Shown here one piece after another: positions 19,584-28,232 of a DNA stretch of 64,000 nucleotides (positions are counted from its first letter, which is position 1; each line of letters begins with the position of its first letter). The notes under the pieces are model-generated. The model had not been told where the DNA came from, searched no databases, and saw only the letters and a list, made by a program, of their open reading frames with translations. The position numbers and the translations under genes are program-made. The stretch covers positions 186,001-250,000 of the forward strand of contig NZ_JAJVKW010000009.1 of the NCBI RefSeq assembly GCF_024198255.1. The letters run 5' to 3'. The DNA is from Myxococcus guangdongensis. GTDB lineage: Bacteria; Myxococcota; Myxococcia; Myxococcales; Myxococcaceae.

Positions 19584-20132
19584 ATGGCCACCTTCCGCCT
19601 CACGCAGGACCAGACCGCGCTGCTCATCGTCGACGTCCAGGAGCGCCTGTGCGCGGCCATGGAGCGCGACGCGTTGGACCGGATGCTCGCGCGCACCAAC
19701 GCCGCCATCCAGGGCGCCCGCGCGCTGGGCCTGCCCATCATCGTCACCGAGCAGTACCCGCAGGGGCTGGGCCCCACGCACTCGCTCCTGAAGATGTTCC
19801 TGAAGAACTACAAGGCGGTGGAGAAGCTCGAGTTCAGCGCGGCGGTGCCGGACGTGCTCGCGCAGCTGGGTGAGCGCAAGCAGGTGCTCGTGGCGGGAAT
19901 GGAGACGCACATCTGCGTCTTCCAGACGGCGAGGGATTTGGCGGAGAAGGGGCTGTTGCCCGTGCTGCTGGCGGACGCGCTGCTGTCGCGCTCGACGGAG
20001 GACCGCCGCGTGGGGCTGGAGCTGTGCCGGGACGCGGGCGCCGTGGTGGCGACGGTGGAGACCGCCTTGTTCGACGTGCTCGGGCGCGCGGGCACGCCCG
20101 AGTTCAAGGCCATCTCCAACGCGGTCCGCTGA
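19584..20132 (+). CDS. Isochorismatase-family cysteine hydrolase
   Basis: 182 aa. The catalytic triad of the family is visible: Asp in LLIVDVQERL, Lys in AVEKLEFSA, and Cys in GMETHICVFQTA preceded by the cis-peptide-type VAGMETH. The closest pattern is the small ycaC/nicotinamidase-like group; the substrate cannot be told from sequence. Soluble, cytosolic. GAGGAGGGGGC precedes the start ATG. It ends 3 bp before a convergent gene. Confidence 0.88.
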   Translation: MATFRLTQDQTALLIVDVQERLCAAMERDALDRMLARTNAAIQGARALGLPIIVTEQYPQGLGPTHSLLKMFLKNYKAVEKLEFSAAVPDVLAQLGERKQVLVAGMETHICVFQTARDLAEKGLLPVLLADALLSRSTEDRRVGLELCRDAGAVVATVETALFDVLGRAGTPEFKAISNAVR

Positions 20133-20135
20133 CGC

Positions 20136-21635
20136 CTAGAACATGGGCGGCTTGTCGTCCTCGCGCATGTATCGCGGCGGTTGGAGGTTCGTGGGCGGCG
20201 GTGCTTCCTTGTGGGGCGAGATGGCCGGGCGTGACGGCGACAGCTCCCCCACGTAGAGCAGGCCGTGCGTGCCCTCGGACGTGGGCTCCTCGAACAAGGT
20301 GATGTGCGGGGACAGGCCCGGCATCGCCGCCACGCGTCCGCTGGGCGTCGCGCCGACGAAGCCGCACTGGATCTTCCCGGCGCGGTCCAGGTCGCAGCCC
20401 CACCGCGTGCCCTGCGCGTAGCTCATCTCCAGCACGACGAGCCGCGAGGACTTCATCAGGTGGGCCATGGGCGTGAAGGTCTTGTCCCACGGCGTGCCGG
20501 CGACGGTGCGCGTGTGCGTGTTGCCGGCGAGGACCACCTGCACCTCGTCCGGCAGCGCCTGCCTGCGACGATTCCAGAGGTCCGCCTGCGCCTGATCCCG
20601 CTCGCTGCCGCCCTTCAAGTCCGTGTCATAGGCCACCAGCGTCACGGCGAGCCCCGCGAGCCGCAGCGCGCGCACGCGGTCGATGAGGTCCAGGATGGCC
20701 CGGCTGCTGCGGCCGTCCTGATAGGGCCGATGCCAGAAGCGTCCCTCGAGCAGCGCGTCCTGGTCCGCCGGCCCACCGGGGCTCGCGAGGTAGCGGTCCA
20801 GCCGCTCCTGCTCCTTGCGAGGGATGGACACGCCCAGCGCGACGGGCAGCCCCAGCTCCGCGACCTGACACACCAGCTCGCCCACCACCGCGGGCGCCTC
20901 GCGTGAGCCCAGCTGTTCGCCCACCAGCAACGTGAGCCCGGGGGACAGGAGCGCAGGGAGTCCGCGCAGCGGCTCCTCGCATGGGCCCTCCCTGGCGCCG
21001 TCCTCCTTCCAGCGCGTGAGATAGAAGTCCGAGTCCCGCACGGGCGGCGGTGGACGCGGGGCCTCCTTCACGTTCCCGCTCACCACCTCCAGCGAAGGAC
21101 CGGACTCCAGCCGCAGCGTCAGCTCCTTCTCCAGGTCCAGGTCTCGGGTCCCCTTGAGCGCGTTGCGCAGCTCGATGGGGCCGGCTCTGCGCGGCATGGC
21201 ACGCGCGAGGCCGGTCTGGTTCTGGGCGGGGCTCTCGATGCTCATCTCCGCGCGCTCCCAGAGGATCTTCCACCAGTGGTCGCCGCGGCTGGCGTCGTTC
21301 CCGGACGACTGGAAGGTCGACTTGAACACGCGGACCACGGACTGGCGCGGACCCACGGCGATGCCCGTCACCAGGTAGCGGGTGTAGGTGTTGTTCGCCG
21401 TCCGCATGGAGTCACGGACCTCCCACGTGGTGAGCAGCTGGTGCGGGTCCTCCGTGTCCTCGAAGGTCATCCCGCGGTTGGCGAGCAGCTCCCGCGTGAC
21501 GCCCAGCGCCTCCTCCAGGGGTTTCTGGAAGACGTGCTCGAACTGCGGCGTGTCCGGCTCCTCGGAGCGCGGGGCATGGGCACATCCCACGCACAGCATC
21601 CAGACGACACACCACCACCGGCCTTGTGGCTTCAT
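20136..21635 (-). CDS. Lipoprotein with ChaN-like C-terminal domain
   Basis: 499 aa. Start ATG 21635 has GAGG seven bases upstream. The lipobox LCVGC-AH gives a lipidated Cys near residue 17. The first ~220 residues are a beta-rich domain without a clear family. From about 225, LLVGEQLGSREAPAVV, then LPVALGVSIPRKEQERLDRYL, a W-x-RPYQDGR segment, R-ALRLAGLAVTLVAYD, and VQVVLAGNTHT follow the order seen in ChaN (DUF399) haem/iron-regulated lipoproteins. The usual GE-x-H is GEQLG here, so the haem ligand may be lost. The assignment is moderate. Confidence 0.5.
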   Translation of the reverse strand: MKPQGRWWCVVWMLCVGCAHAPRSEEPDTPQFEHVFQKPLEEALGVTRELLANRGMTFEDTEDPHQLLTTWEVRDSMRTANNTYTRYLVTGIAVGPRQSVVRVFKSTFQSSGNDASRGDHWWKILWERAEMSIESPAQNQTGLARAMPRRAGPIELRNALKGTRDLDLEKELTLRLESGPSLEVVSGNVKEAPRPPPPVRDSDFYLTRWKEDGAREGPCEEPLRGLPALLSPGLTLLVGEQLGSREAPAVVGELVCQVAELGLPVALGVSIPRKEQERLDRYLASPGGPADQDALLEGRFWHRPYQDGRSSRAILDLIDRVRALRLAGLAVTLVAYDTDLKGGSERDQAQADLWNRRRQALPDEVQVVLAGNTHTRTVAGTPWDKTFTPMAHLMKSSRLVVLEMSYAQGTRWGCDLDRAGKIQCGFVGATPSGRVAAMPGLSPHITLFEEPTSEGTHGLLYVGELSPSRPAISPHKEAPPPTNLQPPRYMREDDKPPMF

Positions 21636-21738
21636 GTGCAACCTCGCGTCATTCATCGTTGGGATGAACGGGGAACGGCCTTTGCGCGGGTGCATATCTG
21701 CGCGCCGGGGGATACCGCTCACCCGGCGCGCTCGGGCT

Positions 21739-22614
21739 TCAACTGGCTTTGCGTTGGACCAGCTGGATGAGTGCGCGCGCACCCATGGCCACGCCGACCA
21801 GGAGCGCGGCGACCACCGTCTGCGAGCCGCCCACGGGGAAGTCGAAGAAGTAGGCGAACATGTAGCCGCCCACGCCGGAGACGATGCCCACGAGCGTCGC
21901 CACGACGAAGGTCCACGGCAGCCGCAGGTCCAGCATCAGCGCGGCGATGGCGGACAGCGTGGAGAACGCGAACACGGGCAGGGCGCCCAGGGCCCGCGCG
22001 CACACGCCCACCATGACGCCGATGGACACCATCAGCACGCCGTCGAGCAGCCGCACCGGCAGCCCCTGCACCAGCGCGCCGATGCGGTCGAAGCTCGCGA
22101 AGGTGATGCCCCGGTACCACCACAGGTGGAGCGCCATCACCGCGACGCCCGCGACGGCCACGGTGCGCAGCTGCTCGGGTGTCACCAGCACCGCGGTGCC
22201 GAAGAGGATGCCCTGGATGTCGTGCGACTCCTGGGCGATGCGGTCTCCGACGAGGATGGCCGCACCGCCGGACAGGGCATAGGCCATGCCGAGCAGGCTC
22301 TCGCGCGTCAGGCGCAGCCGCGTGGGGTCCATCATCAGGAGCATCGTCGCCAGCAGCGCCAACGCGGTGGCGCCGATGACAGGCTCCACCTCGAAGCCCA
22401 GGTGGATGCCCGCGTAGAACGCGAGCGCCACGCCCAGGCCGGCGGACTGGGCCACCGCGGCGCTGACGAACACCATTCGCCGGAGCACCACGTAGACGCT
22501 CAGGAAGCCCAGCACACCTCCGGCCATGAGCGCGCACAGGAGCGGGTCTCTGAACAGCTCGAACCCCTCGACGAACTGCTGCCACTGGGAGGGTTCAGCG
22601 AGCATCGGGTCCAC
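21739..22614 (-). CDS. znuB: Metal ABC transporter permease (ZnuB/MntB type)
   Basis: 291 aa, about eight membrane segments, ABC-3 family. Family marks are GGVLGFLSVYVVLRRMVFVSAA near the start and GILFGTAVLV in the middle. It forms the channel with the ATPase encoded just upstream, whose 3' end it overlaps by 20 bp. I choose GTG 22614 because GAGGG lies eight bases before it; ATG 22605 is possible. It is the last gene of the metal operon. Confidence 0.9.
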   Translation of the reverse strand: MDPMLAEPSQWQQFVEGFELFRDPLLCALMAGGVLGFLSVYVVLRRMVFVSAAVAQSAGLGVALAFYAGIHLGFEVEPVIGATALALLATMLLMMDPTRLRLTRESLLGMAYALSGGAAILVGDRIAQESHDIQGILFGTAVLVTPEQLRTVAVAGVAVMALHLWWYRGITFASFDRIGALVQGLPVRLLDGVLMVSIGVMVGVCARALGALPVFAFSTLSAIAALMLDLRLPWTFVVATLVGIVSGVGGYMFAYFFDFPVGGSQTVVAALLVGVAMGARALIQLVQRKAS

Positions 22615-23416
22615 GGTGGGGTCCCTCGGGAGCGCGGTGGCAGTACTCGTCGCCGTACTGACGACGGAAGGCGGGGTGGCAGAACACGGTGCGCGCGTCG
22701 CCCACGACGAAGGCGGAGGTCTCCCGGTCCACGAACAGCAGCACGTCCGCGTGCTCCGCGGCGACCTCCAGGTCGTGGCACACCACCACCACGCCCAGGC
22801 CGCGCTCACGCGCCAACGAACACAGCCGCTGCATCGTCTCGCGCTCGGCGACGGCGTCCATCGCGGCGGTGGGCTCGTCCAGCAGCACCAGGTCCGCCTC
22901 GGTGGCGATGAGGCGGGCCAGCAGCGTGCGCTGCTTCTGGCCCTCGGACAACTCGCGGTAGGGCTTGTTGGCGATGCCCTTCGCGCCCGCTGTCTCCAGC
23001 GCCACCTCCACCGCGTCGCGCTCCGACTTGCGCGCGAACGGCCACAGGAAGCTCCACCCGCGCAGCCGTCCCCAGGCCGTCAGCTCCCGCGCCCGCAGCG
23101 GGAGGATGGAGTCGATGCTGGAGGTCTGCGGCACGTACGCGCTGCGCATCGCCGGATGGCTCCGGGAGATGGAGCCCGACACCGGCTCGAGCATGCCGAG
23201 CAGCGTCTTGAACCAGGTGCTCTTGCCGGACCCGTTGCGGCCCACGACGGCGATGAACTGGCCACGGCGGATGACCATATTGATGGGCGGCAACATGGCC
23301 TTGTCGTTGTAGCCGATGACCAGCTCCGTGCAGGTCAGCAGCGGCTCGCCCAGGGTGAAGGTCGGCGACACGGCGTGCGCGGCGCCCTCGGGAGTCACGG
23401 GCTCATCGGCCTTCAC
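22595..23416 (-). CDS. znuC: Metal ABC transporter ATP-binding protein (ZnuC type)
   Basis: 273 aa, GTG start with GGAGG seven bases upstream, lying inside the end of the preceding lipoprotein gene (14-bp overlap). Walker A is GRNGSGKST, the signature is LSEGQKQR, Walker B is DLVLLDEPT, and the switch histidine is in VVVCHD. It has a C-terminal tail PAFRRQYGDEY, common in zinc/manganese transporter ATPases. It energises the permease encoded next. Operon order is porin, ZnuA, lipoprotein, ZnuC, ZnuB. Confidence 0.92.
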   Translation of the reverse strand: MKADEPVTPEGAAHAVSPTFTLGEPLLTCTELVIGYNDKAMLPPINMVIRRGQFIAVVGRNGSGKSTWFKTLLGMLEPVSGSISRSHPAMRSAYVPQTSSIDSILPLRARELTAWGRLRGWSFLWPFARKSERDAVEVALETAGAKGIANKPYRELSEGQKQRTLLARLIATEADLVLLDEPTAAMDAVAERETMQRLCSLARERGLGVVVVCHDLEVAAEHADVLLFVDRETSAFVVGDARTVFCHPAFRRQYGDEYCHRAPEGPHRGPDAR

Positions 23417-24248
23417 GTCGGACCTCCGCCTGGGGTTCCAGCTCCGCCAGCTCCGCGAGCAGCGCCTTGCGCGTCGCCTCGTTCTGCGCGGTGCCCAGGT
23501 CCAGCACGCCGTCCGCGCCGGGCGTCACCTGGGCCCAGTCCACCGCGTCGAAGATGCTCGGCGGCACCGCGAGCGACAGGTCCAGCTTCACGCGCGGCTT
23601 GTGCTCCCGGTCCGACGGGACGTCCACGGCCCCCGCCACGGTGAACAGCGGCTCCGCCTCCTCGCCGCCCGTGGACTCGAGCGTGAGGCGGAAGGGCACC
23701 TCCTGGAGTCTCGGGCTGGCGCGCGAGTCCCGCACGACGCCCGTCAGCGTGACGGCCGTCACCTCCCAGACGCCGCGAGTCACCGCGGTGCGTGGCAGCT
23801 CGCAGTCCGGCTCGCACTCCACCGGCGTCGCCGCCGACGTCAGCAGGTCCAGCGCGCCATCCACGTGCAGCGCCGCGACGACCGACGAGGACGCGCCGCC
23901 GCCCAGCTCCGCCTGGATGTCCTCGTAGTCCACGAGCGCGCCACTGTCGCTGTGGCAGTGGCCGTTGTGGCACAGCGAGTACCCCGGAGGAGGGTTGGCG
24001 GGGTCGAACGTCGTCGGCCCGCCGCCGCTCGCGCCCCCCACCAGCTCGACGTGGGAGACACCCAGCGCGGCCGAGTCCAGCCGCACCTGGTAGTCGGACG
24101 CGAGGCGCTGGAAGCCGTTGCCCGCGTCGCGCGTGGCCACCGGGGCATACGTCGCGTTGACGGTGGGCTCTAGCACGGCGAAGCCCTCGCCCGCGTCCAG
24201 CGCGCAGCCGGACAGCAACAACAGGGGAAGCAGTTGTCCGAGCTTCAT
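23403..24248 (-). CDS. Operon-borne lipoprotein with Cys-His metal motif
   Basis: 281 aa. The signal peptide ends with the lipobox LLLSGC-ALDAG. Around residue 95 is LCHNGHCHSDSGAL, a dense Cys/His cluster suited to zinc or copper. Elsewhere it is predicted beta-rich with a CEPDCELPR cysteine pair, and a Glu/Ala-rich C-terminal helix. I do not recognise a named family. It lies between znuA (4 bp gap) and znuC (14 bp overlap), so co-translation and a direct role in metal delivery to the transporter are likely but inferred. Confidence 0.75.
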   Translation of the reverse strand: MKLGQLLPLLLLSGCALDAGEGFAVLEPTVNATYAPVATRDAGNGFQRLASDYQVRLDSAALGVSHVELVGGASGGGPTTFDPANPPPGYSLCHNGHCHSDSGALVDYEDIQAELGGGASSSVVAALHVDGALDLLTSAATPVECEPDCELPRTAVTRGVWEVTAVTLTGVVRDSRASPRLQEVPFRLTLESTGGEEAEPLFTVAGAVDVPSDREHKPRVKLDLSLAVPPSIFDAVDWAQVTPGADGVLDLGTAQNEATRKALLAELAELEPQAEVRREGR

Positions 24249-24252
24249 GGTG

Positions 24253-25179
24253 TCAGCCCCCCTTCCCGGCGTTGAGGCCCTTCTCCAGGTTGCCCACCAT
24301 CTCGTTGATGTGCTGGAGGTACGTCTCGCCCGCGCGGAAGTCCGTGCCGCCGTGGAGGATGACGAGCGGCGCCGGAATCATGTTGGCGAGCATCTTCGCC
24401 TCGCGGTCGTTGTAGTAGCTCTCGATGAGCACCATGCGCGCCTTGCGCTGACGCGCGAGCACCAGCACCCCGGCCACATGCGACGGGTTGGGTGGGATGC
24501 CCGGCTTGGGCTCCAGGAACGCGATGGGGTCGAAGCCGAGCCAGTCCGCCAGGTACGCCGTCGTCCGGTGGAAGGCGACCACGGGCGCGCCTTTCAGGCC
24601 CGCCAGCCGCTTCTCCCACTCCACGCGCGCCGCATCCAGGTCCGCCGTCAGCTTCGCGGCGTTCGCGCGGTAGGTGGCCGCGTTCTTGGAATCGAGCTGG
24701 GCCAGTCGCTCGGCGATGCCGCGCGCGACGGCCGCGCCCTGCCTCGGGTCATAGAGGTAATGCGGGTTGCCGCCGGGGTGCACGTCACCCTCGCTGCGGT
24801 CCACCTTGGTGGGAGGCACCTCGAGCAGCCGCACGAACTGCGAGGCGTTGAGGAAGCCCGGGCTGCCCTGCTGGATGCGCGGGTTGCGCGAGCCGGTCTG
24901 GAGGTTCGGCAGCCAGCCCACCTCCAGGTCGAGTCCCACGCAGACGAGCAGGTCCGCGTTGCGCAGCGCGAGCGCGAGGCTGGGCTTGGCGTCCACGCGG
25001 TGCGGGTCCTGCGTCCCGAGCGCCATGGACTGCACCTTGACCAGGTCTCCGCCCACCGCCTTGGTCAGCGCGGCGAGGTCGGGCAGGGTGGTGACGACAT
25101 TGAGGGCCGCGAGCGCGGGCGCGGCGGCGAGCACACAGAGGGCGGCGCACAGGGCCGCGACGAATCGAAGAGAACGCAT
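24253..25179 (-). CDS. znuA: Zinc/manganese-type ABC transporter substrate-binding protein
   Basis: 308 aa. Signal peptide MRSLRFVAALCAALCVLAAA. The cluster A-I (TroA) ligand pattern is present: His in TQDPHRVDAKPS, His in GGNPHYLYDP, His in VVAFHRTTAYLADWLGF, and an acidic ligand near GGTDF. It lacks the long His-rich loop of many ZnuA proteins, so manganese or zinc cannot be told apart. Start ATG 25179 is preceded by GGGAG; the frame extends 17 codons upstream but without a better site. It binds the metal in the periplasm for the ZnuBC channel. Confidence 0.9.
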   Translation of the reverse strand: MRSLRFVAALCAALCVLAAAPALAALNVVTTLPDLAALTKAVGGDLVKVQSMALGTQDPHRVDAKPSLALALRNADLLVCVGLDLEVGWLPNLQTGSRNPRIQQGSPGFLNASQFVRLLEVPPTKVDRSEGDVHPGGNPHYLYDPRQGAAVARGIAERLAQLDSKNAATYRANAAKLTADLDAARVEWEKRLAGLKGAPVVAFHRTTAYLADWLGFDPIAFLEPKPGIPPNPSHVAGVLVLARQRKARMVLIESYYNDREAKMLANMIPAPLVILHGGTDFRAGETYLQHINEMVGNLEKGLNAGKGG

Positions 25180-25204
25180 GGGGAAGGGCTCCCGTGAAAG
25201 AGGT

Positions 25205-26575
25205 TCAGAACGCATGGGCGCCATGGGCACCCGTGACCAGTTCGAGGGCGAGGAAGGCCGAGTAGTCCGCCTGGTCGCGCCACCGTGCGTTGTCGCGCGC
25301 GGCCTGGAAGCGAAGGCGGGAGAACTCGGTGGGCCAGAAGGTGAGGTTCACCGAGACGCGGTCGCGACTCTTCGTCCACTCCGGGTCCAACGGGTCCACG
25401 GCCACCTGGCCGTCCTCACCCTTGGCCGCGGTCCCCAACTCGTAGCGCGCGGCGGTGGCCCACCGCTGCGAGAAGCGCCACGCGAGCTGGGCGTAGGAGT
25501 TGAAGTCCGTCAGCACGTCGCCGGGCACCTGCCGTCGTCGGTAGAGAGCCTCCACCTGCAGCGACACCAGCGTGTTGCTCGCCTCGGTAATCGGGCGATA
25601 GCGCAGGTACAGGTCCGTGCCGAAGATGTCCGTGCGGTTGCGGTAGCCGGTGGGGTTGGGGCCCGTGGCGCCGGACAGTCCCCACATGAAGGACAGGTCG
25701 TCCGACAGCGGGAAGAACTGCTTCACCACGCCCGTGGCCTGCAGGTCCAACGGCGACAGCACCCGGTCGCCCGAGGACGACAGGAAGCTGCGCGCGGTGG
25801 CCTCGCCGGTGGCGTCGGTGAGGCTGCCCGTCACCTCGACGTACCAGGGCAGCGGGGTGAGCCACGACAGCTCCACGCCCAGGCCGCGGTTGCCTTCGCC
25901 GCCGAAGACGCGGCTCATCGCGAAGGGCTGGTCCACGAAGTCCCACGCGTGCGGGTGCGTGGCGTTGAGCCGACCGAAGCGGGTGAGGAACTGGCCCGCG
26001 CGCACCTGCAGGCTCGCGGGCAGCGCCAGCGTGGTGCCGTAGGCCTCCTCGATTTCGACGCCGAACTGGCTGTAGACGATGTTCGCGTCGAAGCGGAAGT
26101 ACGGGTCCACCACCGAGCCGATGGACAGCTCCAACTGTTGCAGGTTGAACCCGTTGCGCGAGGGGTCGTGCGCGCCGCGCTGCAGTGGCTCCTTGGACGT
26201 GAAGGCCGCCGCGGCCATGTCCAGGATGAAGCTCATGTCCAGGAAGTTGGTGCCGCTGGTCGCTCCAGGGATGGACAGCGGCAAGCCCCCGCCGGGCGTG
26301 GCGTCCGGCGCGGCGGAGGTGCTGGCGGGCACGCCCTGCTGCGTGTTGCCACCGAAGGCCTTCTCGATTTCGGCCATCTCCTCCGGCGTGAGGCCGGCGG
26401 GGAGGTCGGAGGCAGGGCCCGCGTCGGGCTCGGCGGTGGGCGCATCCGACGCGGGCACGCCGGCGTCGGGAGAGGGTGGGGGAAGGTCCTGTGCCGCGGC
26501 CGTGGCCGTGGACAGAAGGACGGAGAGGGAGACGGCGACGAGCGCGCCGTGAGGACGACGTGGAACGGATGACAC
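25205..26575 (-). CDS. Outer-membrane porin-like beta-barrel protein in the metal operon
   Basis: 456 aa. GTG start at 26575 with GAGGAG seven bases upstream. A signal peptide ends ATAAAQ; next is an Asp/Pro/Ala-rich linker and a short helix GLTPEEMAEIEKAFGG. From about residue 90 the sequence alternates as amphipathic strands typical of a barrel (QLELSIGSVVDPYFRFDANI, LGVELSWLTPLPWYVEVTG), and it ends in F. Similar zinc-regulated porins accompany znuA genes in other proteobacteria. It probably lets metal across the outer membrane. Confidence 0.8.
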   Translation of the reverse strand: MSSVPRRPHGALVAVSLSVLLSTATAAAQDLPPPSPDAGVPASDAPTAEPDAGPASDLPAGLTPEEMAEIEKAFGGNTQQGVPASTSAAPDATPGGGLPLSIPGATSGTNFLDMSFILDMAAAAFTSKEPLQRGAHDPSRNGFNLQQLELSIGSVVDPYFRFDANIVYSQFGVEIEEAYGTTLALPASLQVRAGQFLTRFGRLNATHPHAWDFVDQPFAMSRVFGGEGNRGLGVELSWLTPLPWYVEVTGSLTDATGEATARSFLSSSGDRVLSPLDLQATGVVKQFFPLSDDLSFMWGLSGATGPNPTGYRNRTDIFGTDLYLRYRPITEASNTLVSLQVEALYRRRQVPGDVLTDFNSYAQLAWRFSQRWATAARYELGTAAKGEDGQVAVDPLDPEWTKSRDRVSVNLTFWPTEFSRLRFQAARDNARWRDQADYSAFLALELVTGAHGAHAF

Positions 26576-26656
26576 CGGTGATGCTCCTCGAACGGGACGC
26601 ACGCGTGCGCGTGGCGCCCCACAGCACAAGACCTGCAAGCTCACTGCGGACGCGAC

Positions 26657-27082
26657 TCAGGCGTGCGCGGGTGGCGAGGACTTGGGCGCGATGTCGAGGA
26701 CGGAGAGGGGAGGGGTGACGCGGGGCGGCGCGGTGGCGGGACGGCTCACCGCGAGCCGCGCGAGGACCCATGAGGACGGGGCGACGAACCACAGCTCGTC
26801 GCGCGAACCCGACGTCAGGACCGGGCACGTCTCGTGGGTGGGGCGGGTGGAGTCGGCCCCCAGGGGAGGAACGGCGGACAGCTGCGCCAGCTTCTCCGGG
26901 GCGAGCCGCGCCTGGATGGCGCCGGTGCCCTTGGCCGTCTCCTCGAAGGTCTGGTGCTCGGGACAGAACCGGTGCGCGTGCGCGTCCCGGGCGTGGAGCA
27001 GCGTCCCCAGCGGCTGCAACGCCCACAGCACGACCAACAGCGTCGCGGTGCCGCGGGCGAAGGTATGGGCGCGCTGGGTCAT
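26657..27082 (-). CDS. Cys/His-rich single-pass membrane protein (paralogue of the gene at 15035-15469)
   Basis: 141 aa. After an N-terminal membrane segment (TLLVVLWALQPLGTLLH) the periplasmic part carries HAHRFCPEHQTFEE and THETCPVL, then ends VLDIAPKSSPPAHA. The same framework occurs in the protein at 15035. It is the first gene of the zinc-type operon, 81 bp before the porin. I start at ATG 27082; no good ribosome site is visible, and a TTG at 27136 is possible. A metal-sensing or chaperone role is inferred. Confidence 0.55.
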   Translation of the reverse strand: MTQRAHTFARGTATLLVVLWALQPLGTLLHARDAHAHRFCPEHQTFEETAKGTGAIQARLAPEKLAQLSAVPPLGADSTRPTHETCPVLTSGSRDELWFVAPSSWVLARLAVSRPATAPPRVTPPLSVLDIAPKSSPPAHA

Positions 27083-27223
27083 CGGCCGGAAAGGGGGAGG
27101 CCCGGGTGCTCTACTGACGGCCCCCGGGAGAGTCAAGACAGGCTAGCACGGTGGTGGGACGCATACTCGGGTCACCGCATTCATGGGGGGCCCTGGTGGG
27201 ACAAGGGAATGGGAGACACCTGG

Positions 27224-27568
27224 ATGGATGAAGGACAACCGGACGGACGCTTCATTCCGGTGGCGCGGCTCACCGCGTTGGACGCACGCGGTCGTGCCCT
27301 GGTCCAGGTGGGCGACACCCGGGTGGTCCTGGTGCGCGTGGACGGGCAGGTGCACGCGCTGGAGGACACCTGTCCCCACCGGGGGGGCTCGCTCCACGAA
27401 GGGGACCTGGAGGGGACGCTGCTGCACTGTCCCCTGCACGCCTGGCCGTTCGATGTCCGCACGGGGCTGTGTCCGTTGCGGCCGGGGACGAAGGTTCGCA
27501 TCTACGACGTGCTCGTGCGAGGTGAGGAGATCCTCATCGCCGCATCGGATAGGGTGCCCGGCCGTTGA
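27224..27568 (+). CDS. Rieske [2Fe-2S] ferredoxin
   Basis: 114 aa. The two Rieske cluster motifs CPHRG (C-x-H) and CPLHAW (C-x2-H) are separated by 17 residues, as in NirD/BphF-type soluble ferredoxins. It is small and without a membrane anchor, so it should be a cytosolic electron carrier or an oxygenase subunit. ATG 27224 follows GGGAG by eight bases; ATG 27209 is the alternative. It lies 31 bp upstream of folE. Confidence 0.9.
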   Translation: MDEGQPDGRFIPVARLTALDARGRALVQVGDTRVVLVRVDGQVHALEDTCPHRGGSLHEGDLEGTLLHCPLHAWPFDVRTGLCPLRPGTKVRIYDVLVRGEEILIAASDRVPGR

Positions 27569-27599
27569 GCGCCCGCACCCCCGCAGGAGTGTCTGCCCC

Positions 27600-28232
27600 G
27601 TGAGCTCGTCCAAAGTCCGTCCCCGCGGAGTCCCTGCCTCCAGGTCCTTCGCCAGCGTGCCAGACCCCGCCGCCATGGCGAGCGCGGTGGAGGCCTTCCT
27701 CCGGGCCGCCGGCCTGCCGATGGAGGACGAGAACCTGGTGGACACGCCCAAGCGCGTGGCCGACGCCTGGAGTCGCGAGTTCCTGGACGGCTATGGCCAG
27801 ACGCCCGGCGAGGTGCTGGGCAAGACGTTCTCCGCGCCTCGTGGCTCGTCGCGTGAGCTGGTGGTGGTGACGGGCCTGCGCTTCCATTCCATGTGTCCGC
27901 ACCACCTGTTGCCGGTGACGGGCGTGGCGCATGTCGCGTACGTGCCGGGCAAGCACGTGGCGGGCTTCGGTGGCCTGTCCGCGCTGGTGGATTGCTTCGC
28001 GCACCGGCTCATCCTCCAGGAGGACCTGGCGCGCGAGGTCGCGGGCTCGCTGGCGCGTGAGCTGGGCAGCCCCGCCACCGCGTGCATCATCGAGGCGGAG
28101 CAGGCGTGCCTGCGCATGCGCGGTCCGCAGCAGCGCGACGCCATCACCCACGCGGAGGCCTATGAAGGAGAGCTGCGCCGCGACGGTGCGCTGCGACGCG
28201 AGCTGTGGGCGCGACTGGGGGCGCGGCGATGA
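27600..28232 (+). CDS. folE: GTP cyclohydrolase I
   Basis: 210 aa, GTG start with AGGAGT upstream. Catalyses GTP to 7,8-dihydroneopterin triphosphate, the first step of folate/pterin synthesis. Family marks: DTPKRVADAW near the start, FHSMCPHHLLPVTG containing the zinc Cys and His, GLSALVDCFAHRL, and ACIIEAEQACLRMRG with the second zinc-site Cys. Its stop overlaps the next gene's start (ATGA). A later folate gene, 5-formyl-THF cyclo-ligase, lies at 57.5 kb and is not linked. Confidence 0.95.
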   Translation: MSSSKVRPRGVPASRSFASVPDPAAMASAVEAFLRAAGLPMEDENLVDTPKRVADAWSREFLDGYGQTPGEVLGKTFSAPRGSSRELVVVTGLRFHSMCPHHLLPVTGVAHVAYVPGKHVAGFGGLSALVDCFAHRLILQEDLAREVAGSLARELGSPATACIIEAEQACLRMRGPQQRDAITHAEAYEGELRRDGALRRELWARLGARR

